From Planctomycetales bacterium 71-10 (GTDB taxonomy: Bacteria; Planctomycetota; Planctomycetia; Isosphaerales; Isosphaeraceae), in the NCBI GenBank assembly GCA_001898385.1, contig MKTT01000137.1, positions 6,907 through 44,154 of the forward strand: 37,248 nucleotides of DNA. Direction: 5' to 3'. The translations under genes and the position numbers were made by a program. The notes under the pieces were generated by a model, which worked only from the letters and a program-made list of their open reading frames with translations, was not told the origin of the DNA and did no database searches. Below, in pieces: positions 16,509 to 24,291 of this stretch (the stretch's first letter is position 1; each line of letters begins with the position of its first letter).

Positions 16509-17681
16509 GTGTCACAGAAAGACCGCTACCTGTTCACCAGCGAGTCCGTCTCGATGGGCCATCCCGACAAGATGGCCGACCAGATCTCCGACGGGATCCT
16601 CGACGCGATCCTGGAGAAGGATCCCTACGCCCGCGTCGCCTGCGAATCGCTCCTGACGACGGGCCTGGTGGTCCTGGCCGGCGAGGTCACGACGACGGCC
16701 CTGATCGACTACCCCTCGATCGTCCGCCAGGTCGTCCGGGACATCGGCTACACGTCCAGCGAGCAGGGCTTCGACGGCACCACCTGCGCGGTCATGGTGG
16801 CCCTCGGCAAGCAGTCGCCCGACATCGCGATGGGCGTGAACGACGACGCCGAGAAGGGGAAGGACGTCGGCGCCGGCGACCAGGGGATGATGTTCGGCTT
16901 CGCGTGCAACGAGACGCCCGAGCTGATGCCGCTGCCGATCGCCCTGTCGCACCGGATCATCAACAAGATCACCGAGGTCCGCCAGAACGGCACCATCCCC
17001 TGGCTCCGCCCCGACTCCAAGAGCCAGGTCTCGGTGGAGTACGAGGGCTACAAGCCGCTGCGGGTCGACACCGTCGTCGTCTCCACCCAGCACGACCCCG
17101 GCGTCACCCACGCCGAGATCTGCAAGCGGATCCAGGCCGAGGTCATCGACCCCTGCATCCCGACCGAGCTGAAGACCGGGAAGATCACCTACCACATCAA
17201 CCCGACCGGCAACTTCGTGATCGGCGGCCCGCACGGCGACTCCGGCGTCACCGGCCGGAAGATCATCGTCGACACCTACGGCGGCATGGGCCGCCACGGC
17301 GGCGGCGCCTTCAGCGGCAAGGACCCCACCAAGGTCGACCGCTCGGCCGCCTACATGGCCCGCTACGTCGCCAAGAACATCGTCGCCGCCGGCCTGGCCG
17401 AGCGCTGCGAGATCCAGCTCGCCTACGCCATCGGCGTCTCCGCGCCGGTCAGCGTCCACGTCGACACCTTCGGCACCGGGACCATCCCCGACGCGAAGAT
17501 CGCCGAGCTGGTCCGCGAGCACTTCCCGCTGACCCCCGCCGGCATCATCAAGCACCTCGACCTCCGCAAGCCGATCTACCGCAAGACGGCCAGCGGCGGC
17601 CACTTCGGCCGCACCGACGTCGAGTTCACCTGGGAGAAGACCGACAAGGCCGCCGCCCTCAAGGCCGCCGCCAAGTCCTGA
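16509..17681 (+). CDS. metK: S-adenosylmethionine synthetase
   Basis: This 390-residue cytosolic enzyme makes S-adenosylmethionine from ATP and methionine. Signatures include GHPDK (17-21), GAGDQGMMFGFA (121-132), and the P-loop-like GGPHGDSGVTGRK near 238-250, then a HGGGAFSGKDPTKVDRS segment. The length matches the family. The GTG at 16509 gives MSQKDRYLFTSESVSMGHPDK and follows AGGAGA by 10 nt. A strong hairpin 9 nt after the stop separates it from galK. Confidence 0.96.
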   Translation: MSQKDRYLFTSESVSMGHPDKMADQISDGILDAILEKDPYARVACESLLTTGLVVLAGEVTTTALIDYPSIVRQVVRDIGYTSSEQGFDGTTCAVMVALGKQSPDIAMGVNDDAEKGKDVGAGDQGMMFGFACNETPELMPLPIALSHRIINKITEVRQNGTIPWLRPDSKSQVSVEYEGYKPLRVDTVVVSTQHDPGVTHAEICKRIQAEVIDPCIPTELKTGKITYHINPTGNFVIGGPHGDSGVTGRKIIVDTYGGMGRHGGGAFSGKDPTKVDRSAAYMARYVAKNIVAAGLAERCEIQLAYAIGVSAPVSVHVDTFGTGTIPDAKIAELVREHFPLTPAGIIKHLDLRKPIYRKTASGGHFGRTDVEFTWEKTDKAAALKAAAKS

Positions 17682-17689
17682 CCCCGTCG

Positions 17690-17712
17690 CCGGGGCGTCG
17701 GCGACGCCCCGG
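17690..17712 (+). terminator. Hairpin between metK and galK
   Basis: CCGGGGCGTC (17690-17699), loop GGC and GACGCCCCGG (17703-17712) form a perfect 10-bp stem 9 nt after the metK stop. There is no T tract. It may end or stabilise the metK transcript. Confidence 0.45.
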
Positions 17713-17798
17713 CCCGACCCGACGGCGGCCGTCCCGGGCCCCGCGCCCACCGGCCGCCGCCCCGTCGTCCCCCCCTCCTGAATCCAGGATCCCGCCCG

Positions 17799-19028
17799 AT
17801 GACCCCCGCCGAACTGGAAGCCGCCTCCGCCAGGGCCTTCGAGGCCGAATACGGGGGTCGGGCCGAAGTCGCGGCCCGCGCCCCCGGCCGCGTGGAACTG
17901 CTGGGCAACCACACCGACTACAACGGCGGCCTCGTCATGGCCGCCGCCGTCGACCGCTACACCGCCGTCGTCGGCCGCGCCCGCCCCGGGCGCGAGGGCC
18001 GCGTCTACGCCGCCAACTTCGAAGGTTCGGCGCGCTTCCCCCTGGCCGAGATCGAGCGCGGGCCCGTCGGCACCTGGCCGAACTACGTCAAGGGCGTGGT
18101 CTGGGCCCTCCAGGAGGCCCTCGGCGCCGAGCTGACCGGCGGCTTCGAAACGGCGATCGCCGGCGAGGTCCCGTTGGGCGCGGGGCTCTCCTCCTCGGCC
18201 AGCCTCCAGGCGGCCGTGGCCTTCTTCCTCCTCGAAGCGGGCCTCGCCCCCGGCAAGACGGCCACCCAGCACATCGGCGGGGACTCCGACGCCGCCCTGA
18301 TGGACCTGGCGATGGTCCTCCGCCGCTCCGAGAACGAGTTCGTCGGCGTCTCCTCCGGCCTCCTCGACCAGTTCTCCAGCCTCTTCGGCCGCGAGGACCA
18401 CGCGCTGTTCCTGGACTGCCAGTCGCTGGAGTTCGCGCGCGTCCCGCTGGGCTCGCCCGGCCCGGCGATCGTCGTCTGCGACTCCAAGACCTCGCGCAAG
18501 CTGGCCGACGGGATGTACAACCGCCGCTTCGCCGAGTGTAACGCCGTGGTCGACCACTTCAAGGCGAAGAAGGGGGAGGACGCCGTCCGCCTGCTCCGCG
18601 ACGTCTCGCTCGCCGAGCTTGAGGCCGCCTGGGACGAACTGGACCCGACCTGCCGCAAGCGGGCCCGGCACGTCCTGACCGAGAACGACCGCGTCCGCCA
18701 GGGGGTCGCAGCGCTCCGCATCGGGGACCTGAAGCGGTTCGGCGCCCTGATCTCGGCGTCGCACGCCTCCAGCCGCGACGACTTCGAGAACAGCTCCCCC
18801 GCGCTCGACGCCCTCGTCGAGGTGGCCGAGGGGGCCCCGGGCTTCCTCGGGGCCAAGCTCTCGGGGGCCGGCTGGGCGGGCTGCACGGTCAACCTCGTCG
18901 AGCCCGACAAGGCCGAGGAGTTCGCCGAGGCCGTCCGCCACGGCTACTTCCGCCTCCGGGGCGTCGCCCCGGACGTCCACGTCTGCCGCGCCGCCGACGG
19001 CGCGTCGGCCCGGCCGCTGGACGCCTGA
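17799..19028 (+). CDS. galK: Galactokinase-like GHMP kinase
   Basis: This 409-residue protein is predicted to phosphorylate galactose at C1 for the Leloir pathway. The sugar-binding signature (30-41) reads GRVELLGNHTDY instead of the usual GRxNLIGEHTDY, so the Asn and Glu positions are both changed (E33, N37). The GHMP ATP motif PLGAGLSSSASL (125-136), the catalytic Asp in GLLDQF (D190) and motif 3 LSGAGWAGCTVNLV (354-367) are intact. galT and galE are not nearby. AGGA precedes the ATG by about 9 nt. A kinase acting on another sugar is possible. It converges on the histidine kinase gene with a 15-nt gap. Confidence 0.88.
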   Translation: MTPAELEAASARAFEAEYGGRAEVAARAPGRVELLGNHTDYNGGLVMAAAVDRYTAVVGRARPGREGRVYAANFEGSARFPLAEIERGPVGTWPNYVKGVVWALQEALGAELTGGFETAIAGEVPLGAGLSSSASLQAAVAFFLLEAGLAPGKTATQHIGGDSDAALMDLAMVLRRSENEFVGVSSGLLDQFSSLFGREDHALFLDCQSLEFARVPLGSPGPAIVVCDSKTSRKLADGMYNRRFAECNAVVDHFKAKKGEDAVRLLRDVSLAELEAAWDELDPTCRKRARHVLTENDRVRQGVAALRIGDLKRFGALISASHASSRDDFENSSPALDALVEVAEGAPGFLGAKLSGAGWAGCTVNLVEPDKAEEFAEAVRHGYFRLRGVAPDVHVCRAADGASARPLDA

Positions 19029-19043
19029 GGGCCCGCCGTCCGA

Positions 19044-22000
19044 TCACCGCCGCGCGGCCAGCTCGTCGCGGCGGCCTCGGGCCACGGCGTCCAGGATGTT
19101 CCGGAGGGTGTCGACGTCGACCGGCTTGACCAGGTGGTGGTCGAAGCCGGCCTCGCGCGATCGACGGCGGTCTTCGGGCTGGCCCCAGCCGGTCAGGGCG
19201 ACGAGCATGGCGTCGCGGAGGTCGGGGTGGGCCCGCATCTCCACCGCGACCTCGTAGCCGTTCCTGTCGGGCAGGCCGAGGTCCAGGAGGATCGCGTCCG
19301 GGGGCGCCGCGACGGCGGACGCCAGGGCCCCCGCCCCGTCGTAGGCCATGCGGACGTCATGGCCGTCGAGGGCCAGAAGCCGCGACAGCGAGTTGGCCGA
19401 GTCGACGTTGTCGTCGACCACCAGGACGCGGATCGCGTCGCCGGGCGCCCGCGTCCCCTCCGGCCGCGGGGCCCTCGGCTCGTCGCCCCCGGGCTCGGCG
19501 AGCGGGAGCCGGACGAGGAACTCGCTGCCGCGGCCTGCGCCCTCGCTCCGGGCCTCGATCCGGCCGCCGTGCATCTCCACCAGGCGCTTGACGATCGTCA
19601 GGCCGATGCCCAGCCCCCCCTGCGAGCGCGTCACGGAGGCGTCCACCTGGGTGAACATCTCGAAGACCCGCGACAGCATCTCCGGGGCCAGGCCGACGCC
19701 CGTGTCCTTGACGCTCGCGACCGCCTCCCCCCCCTCGCGGCGCACCGCCAGCTCGATCCGCCCGCCCGGTTCGGTGTACTTGGCGGCGTTGGTCAGCAGG
19801 TTCGCCAGCACCTGCGTCAGCCGGGTCGGGTCGGCGTCCAGGGGGAGCGGCTCGTCCGGCATGGAGACCGCCAGCGTATGGCCGCCGGCGTCGATCACCG
19901 AGCGGGCGCCCTCGATCGCGGCGGAGGCCGCGGCCTGGAGGCTGGTCCGCTCCCTCCGCAGGGCGATCTTGCCGCTGCTGACGCGGGCGACGTCCATCAG
20001 GTCGTCGATCAGCCGGACCATGTGGCCGAGTTGCCTCCCCATCATCTCGACCGTGCTCCGCGCCGCCTCCTCCGACGGCCCCAGGCGGAGGATCTGGAGG
20101 CCGTTGCGGATCGGGGCCAGGGGGTTGCGCAGCTCGTGGGCCAGGGTCGCCAGGAACTCGTCCTTGCGGCGGTCGGCGCGCTGGAGGGCCTCGGAGAGCC
20201 GCTTGACGTCGTCGACGTCGGTGTTGGTGCCGAACCAGCGGACGATGCGGCCCCGCGAGTCCTCGATCGGCAGGGCGCGCCCCAGGTGCCAGCGGTGGCG
20301 GCCGTCGCCGCGGCGCAGGCGGTACTCGACCTCGAACGGCCGGCCGGTGCGGACCGATTCGAGCCAGGCGTCGCGCGCCCGCGCGAGGTCGTCCGGGTGG
20401 ACGAGGCGGGCCCAGCGTGCGTCGCCCAGGAAGCCTTCGGGGCAGCCGCCGTACTCGCGCCACTTGCGGTTGCAGTAGTCGATCGTGCCGTCGGCGCGGG
20501 CGGCCCAGACGGCCTGGGGCATGGCGTCGGCCAGGTGGCGGAAGCGGGCCTCGCTGTCGCGCAGGGCCTCGCGCGCCGTGACCAGGTCGGTCACGTCGAA
20601 GCCGTGGACGAACACCCCGGAGACCTCGCCGCCGGGCTCGCGGGTCGCCTGGAACACGAAGTTGACGAACCTCCGATCGACGCCCCCCGACGCGCCGTGG
20701 AGCAGGGCCGGCATCTCCTTGCCGACGTAACCCTCACCCGTCCGATAGACCTGGTCGAGCAGTTCGAAGAAGCCCTGCCCCTCCAGCTCCGGGAGCGCCT
20801 CCCGGACCGTGCGGCCGATCAGGTCGCGACGCCCGACCAGGTCGTGGTATAGCCGGTTCGCCAGTTCGAAGACGTGGCCCGGCCCGTGCAGGATGCAGAT
20901 GAACGCGGGCGAGTCCTCCAGGTACGTCCGCAGCCGCGCCCGCTCGTGGCCGAGGTGCTGCAGCAGCCGCTCGCGCTCCTGCTCGGCCCGCACCCTCTCC
21001 GTGACGTTCTTGAACAGCACGGCGACCTTCGGGCCCCCGACCGGGAAGGCGTATACGTCGAACCACTGGCCGGCCAGCTTCGCCGCGCTGTTCATGAACC
21101 GGATCGGCTCGCCCGTCGCGGCGACCCGGCCGTAGATCTCGAACCAGTGATCGTCGTGGCCGGGGACCAGCTCGCGCATCGTCCGGCCCGGCGCGTCGAC
21201 GAGGCCGGTGTGGGCGGTGAAGGCGGGGTTGGCCTCCAGGAAGCGGTAGTCGACCGGCCGGCCGGCCTCGTCGTACAGCATCTCGATGATGCAGAGGCCC
21301 TCGTCGATCGAGTTGAACAGCGAGCGATACCGCTCCTCCCCAGCGAGCAGGTCGGCCTCGGCCCGCTTCCGCGCCGTGATGTCGCGGGAGACGCACCGGA
21401 TGCGGCCGGGCGCGCCGTCGGGGCCGAGGATCGGGGTCAGGACGCTCTCCCACTCCTTCGGCGTCCCGGCGAAGGTGGGGGCGGAGCCCTCGAACCGGAC
21501 CGACTCGCCGGCCGCGGCCCTCGCGACCGCGGCCCGGGCGGCTTCGCGGGCCCCCTCGGGCCAGAGCGAGGCCCATTCCCGCCCACGGATCGATTCGAAG
21601 TCGCCGACCTCCAGCAGCCGGCGGCCGGTCTCGTTCATCGAGAGAATCCGGCCGTCGAGCGACAGGACCTTCAGGCAGTCGTGGCTGGCGTCGATCAGGC
21701 CGCGGTGCAGCCTCTCGGACTCGCCCAGGGCACTCCCGCGCGCCTCGGCCGCGACCCGGGCGGCGGAGCAGGCCGCGACGAAGGCCGAGACGATCGCGAA
21801 GACGACCACGGGGCCGGCCGACTCGGGGGCCATGGCCAGGGATCGATAAGGCGGCAGGATGTAGTAATCGGCCAGGGCGATGGACAGGGTCGTCGCCAGC
21901 AGCGACGGGCCCAACCCGCCCTCCCAGGCGACGATCATCACGGCGGCGTAGCAGAACGCCAGGGGCGTCGAGGCGCACAGAGGCCACGTCGCGGCCGTCA

Positions 22001-22082
22001 GCCCGACGGCGACCGCCGTCGCGGCCGTCGCCAGGGCGTAGCGCGCGAAAATCCTACCCGCCGAACCCTGCGATGAAGCCAC
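19044..22082 (-). CDS. Hybrid sensor histidine kinase with four PAS domains
   Basis: This 1012-residue membrane protein has an N-terminal KdpD-like DUF4118 membrane domain (about 10-112). Four PAS-type sensor domains follow (about 122-240, 248-365, 380-500, 508-630). HisKA carries the phospho-acceptor H649 in LAHELRNP, and the ATPase has N765, DTGVGL (793-798) and GGLGIGL (822-828). A receiver (about 884-1005) carries D934 in LLDLGLP. All phosphotransfer residues are present. The GTG start at 22080-22082 is backed by GGGAGGG just upstream. No response regulator gene adjoins, so the output partner is elsewhere. The ligand is unknown. Confidence 0.92.
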   Translation of the reverse strand: MASSQGSAGRIFARYALATAATAVAVGLTAATWPLCASTPLAFCYAAVMIVAWEGGLGPSLLATTLSIALADYYILPPYRSLAMAPESAGPVVVFAIVSAFVAACSAARVAAEARGSALGESERLHRGLIDASHDCLKVLSLDGRILSMNETGRRLLEVGDFESIRGREWASLWPEGAREAARAAVARAAAGESVRFEGSAPTFAGTPKEWESVLTPILGPDGAPGRIRCVSRDITARKRAEADLLAGEERYRSLFNSIDEGLCIIEMLYDEAGRPVDYRFLEANPAFTAHTGLVDAPGRTMRELVPGHDDHWFEIYGRVAATGEPIRFMNSAAKLAGQWFDVYAFPVGGPKVAVLFKNVTERVRAEQERERLLQHLGHERARLRTYLEDSPAFICILHGPGHVFELANRLYHDLVGRRDLIGRTVREALPELEGQGFFELLDQVYRTGEGYVGKEMPALLHGASGGVDRRFVNFVFQATREPGGEVSGVFVHGFDVTDLVTAREALRDSEARFRHLADAMPQAVWAARADGTIDYCNRKWREYGGCPEGFLGDARWARLVHPDDLARARDAWLESVRTGRPFEVEYRLRRGDGRHRWHLGRALPIEDSRGRIVRWFGTNTDVDDVKRLSEALQRADRRKDEFLATLAHELRNPLAPIRNGLQILRLGPSEEAARSTVEMMGRQLGHMVRLIDDLMDVARVSSGKIALRRERTSLQAAASAAIEGARSVIDAGGHTLAVSMPDEPLPLDADPTRLTQVLANLLTNAAKYTEPGGRIELAVRREGGEAVASVKDTGVGLAPEMLSRVFEMFTQVDASVTRSQGGLGIGLTIVKRLVEMHGGRIEARSEGAGRGSEFLVRLPLAEPGGDEPRAPRPEGTRAPGDAIRVLVVDDNVDSANSLSRLLALDGHDVRMAYDGAGALASAVAAPPDAILLDLGLPDRNGYEVAVEMRAHPDLRDAMLVALTGWGQPEDRRRSREAGFDHHLVKPVDVDTLRNILDAVARGRRDELAARR

Positions 22083-22164
22083 GCACCCTCCCGTGTCAGG
22101 CCCGAGCCATCGTAATCCGCTCGGGCCCGTCCGGAACAGACCACTCCCGCGGTCGGCGGGGCGA

Positions 22165-22635
22165 TCAGATGTGGCAGCTGGCGCCGCCGTGCTTCTGGAC
22201 GTAACGCTGGTGGTATTCCTCGGCCCGCCAGAACGGCCCGGCGGCGGCGATCTCCGTCACGATCGGCCGGCCGAAGGCGCCGGACGCATCGAGGGCCGCC
22301 TTGAACTCGGCCGCCTCGCGCGCCTGCTCCTCGTCGTGAGTGAAGATCGCCGAGCGGTACTGCGTCCCGACGTCCGGCCCCTGGCGGTTCGGCGTCGTGG
22401 GGTCGTGGAGCCGGAAGAAGGCTTCGAGGAGCCGGCCGTAAGCGACCTTCGACGGGTCGTATTCCACCCGGACGACCTCGGCGTGCCCGGTCCTTCCCGT
22501 GCAGACCTGTTCATACGTCGGGTCGTCCATCGTCCCGCCCGCGTACCCGGAGGTCGCGTCGATCACGCCCGGGATGCGCCGGAACGCCTCCTCGACGCCC
22601 CAGAAGCAGCCGGCCCCGAACGTCGCCGTCGCCAT
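22165..22635 (-). CDS. msrA: Peptide methionine sulfoxide reductase A
   Basis: This 156-residue protein reduces methionine-S-sulfoxide in proteins. The nucleophile is C10 in GAGCFWG, and GYAGGT, HAEVVRVEYDP and QYRSAIF are typical. The C-terminal GGASCHI supplies a likely resolving Cys154. The start at 22635 places GCFWG at the usual distance from the N-terminus; the 30-residue upstream extension is unlike MsrA. The gene is divergent from the Old Yellow Enzyme gene and 82 nt upstream of the histidine kinase on the same strand. Confidence 0.94.
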   Translation of the reverse strand: MATATFGAGCFWGVEEAFRRIPGVIDATSGYAGGTMDDPTYEQVCTGRTGHAEVVRVEYDPSKVAYGRLLEAFFRLHDPTTPNRQGPDVGTQYRSAIFTHDEEQAREAAEFKAALDASGAFGRPIVTEIAAAGPFWRAEEYHQRYVQKHGGASCHI

Positions 22636-22811
22636 TTGGTAAGGCCCCCCGGTGATGGTCCTGCGATTGAAGGGCCGCTGGCCCCTGTTCATTTGTAACG
22701 GCCGGCGCGGGCCCCGGCAAGTCACGATCGCCGGCCATTGCTCGATCCCCTACAATGTCGATCGAGACGCGGGCCCGGGCCCGCGACGCAACCCCAGAGG
22801 GCCGACCGCGC

Positions 22812-23891
22812 ATGACCGCGTCCCTGTACGAGCCTTGCACGATCCGGGGGCTGACGCTCCGCAACCGGGTCGCCATGTCGCCCATGTGCCAGTATTCGTG
22901 CGAGGACGGCCTCGCCAGCGACTGGCACCTCGTCCACCTGGGGGCGAGGGCCTCCGGAGGCGTCGGCCTGGTGATCGTCGAGGCGACCGCCGTGGTCCCG
23001 GAGGGCCGCATCTCCCCCGGCGACATGGGCCTCTGGGACGACCGCCACGTCGAGCCCCTGGCCCGGATCGCCCGCTACGTCGAGTCTCAGGGGGCCGCCC
23101 CGGGGATCCAGCTCGCCCACGCCGGCCGCAAGGCCAGTTGCGAGGCCCCGTGGCTCGGCGGCAAGGCCATCCTCGACCCGGCGGAGGGGGGATGGCCGGT
23201 CGTCGGCCCCAGCGCGATCCCCTTCGACGAGTCGAGCCCCGTCCCGCATGAGTTGACCGTCGCGGAGATCGACGCCCTGGTCGACGCCTTCGAGGCCGCC
23301 GCCCGTCGCGCCCTGGCCGCCGGGTTCAAGATGATCGAGATCCACGCGGCCCACGGCTACCTCCTGCACGAGTTCCTCTCCCCCCTGAGCAACAAGCGCG
23401 CCGACGAGTACGGCGGGCCGCTGGAGAACCGCATCCGGCCGGTCCTGCGCGTGGCGGAACGCCTCCGGAGCGTCATCCCGGACGCGATGCCGCTGTTCGT
23501 GCGGATCTCGGCCACCGACTGGGCCGAGGGGGGCTGGGACGTCGAGCAGTCCGTCGAGCTGGCGAGGCGGCTGAAGGCGCTGGGCGTCGACCTGATCGAC
23601 TGCTCCTCCGGCGCGCTCGTGCCGCACGTCAAGATCCCGGTCGGGCCGGGCTATCAGGTGCCGTTCGCGCGGAGGCTCCGCAAGGAGGCGGGGATCGCGA
23701 CCGGGGCCGTGGGACTCATCACGGATCCGAAGCAGGCCGAGAAGATCGTCGACGACGGCGACGCCGACCTCGTCCTCCTTGGCCGCGAGCTGCTGCGCGA
23801 TCCATACTGGGTGCTGAACGCGATGCAGGCGGCCGGTCGCGAGGCCCCCTGGCCCGTCCCCTACGGATACGTCTTCAAGCATCGACGGTGA
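22812..23891 (+). CDS. Old Yellow Enzyme family NADH:flavin oxidoreductase (YqjM-like)
   Basis: This 359-residue FMN enzyme of the TIM-barrel OYE family reduces activated alkenes with NAD(P)H. Class II (YqjM/thermophilic-like) features are visible: C26 in SPMCQY, H103-AGRK, and the substrate-binding pair H178/H181 with Y183 in EIHAAHGYLLHEF, then the SNKRADEYGG loop. The ATG at 22812 is chosen because numbering then matches YqjM (Cys26) and AGAGGG lies about 10 nt upstream. An upstream ATG at 22755 overlaps a TACAAT box and is less likely. The physiological substrate is unknown. It is divergent from msrA, which may hint at oxidative or electrophile stress. Confidence 0.92.
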   Translation: MTASLYEPCTIRGLTLRNRVAMSPMCQYSCEDGLASDWHLVHLGARASGGVGLVIVEATAVVPEGRISPGDMGLWDDRHVEPLARIARYVESQGAAPGIQLAHAGRKASCEAPWLGGKAILDPAEGGWPVVGPSAIPFDESSPVPHELTVAEIDALVDAFEAAARRALAAGFKMIEIHAAHGYLLHEFLSPLSNKRADEYGGPLENRIRPVLRVAERLRSVIPDAMPLFVRISATDWAEGGWDVEQSVELARRLKALGVDLIDCSSGALVPHVKIPVGPGYQVPFARRLRKEAGIATGAVGLITDPKQAEKIVDDGDADLVLLGRELLRDPYWVLNAMQAAGREAPWPVPYGYVFKHRR

Positions 23892-23910
23892 TCGCGGCGG
23901 AGGCTCGCCC

Positions 23911-24273
23911 ATGTCCCTCAATATCCGGGTCGAACGCGGCGTGACGGTCCTGAGCAACTTCGGGCGGCTCATGAACGACCCGAAGCACTTCGACGCCGCG
24001 GCCGACGTCGCCGACCGCCTGGACCTGGGCGAGCGCGAGTTCGTCATGGAGATGAACGGCGTCCACGAGACCGGGGCGTCGTTCCTCGGCCTGCTGATGA
24101 CGATCAGCCGGGAGATCCGCCGCCGCGGGGGCGACGTCGTCCTCGCCCGCCCCAGCCCGGCGATCCGCCGCCTCGTCCTCGACATGCAGCTCGACGACTT
24201 CTGGGACGTCTTCGACACCCTCGACGACGCGATTGAGTTCTATCGCAGGCATGACGACCCGACGGTCGACTGA
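23911..24273 (+). CDS. STAS-domain protein
   Basis: This 120-residue protein has the alpha/beta pattern of anti-sigma-factor antagonists. The phosphorylation loop normally reads D-S-S/A-G; here it is HETGASFLGLLM (about 52-63), with no Ser at the expected phosphosite, though one lies two residues later. It may therefore not be switched by an anti-sigma kinase in the usual way. No anti-sigma factor or phosphatase gene adjoins. It follows the OYE gene by 19 nt with GGAGG before the ATG, so the two are probably cotranscribed, and it converges on RNase R. Confidence 0.82.
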   Translation: MSLNIRVERGVTVLSNFGRLMNDPKHFDAAADVADRLDLGEREFVMEMNGVHETGASFLGLLMTISREIRRRGGDVVLARPSPAIRRLVLDMQLDDFWDVFDTLDDAIEFYRRHDDPTVD

Positions 24274-24291
24274 CCGACGGGACCCCGCCCG

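Noticed and set aside
22755..22811. Upstream ATG (22755) as start of the Old Yellow Enzyme.
   Set aside because: It overlaps a TACAAT promoter-like box, has no Shine-Dalgarno, and would shift the YqjM-equivalent Cys26 numbering.
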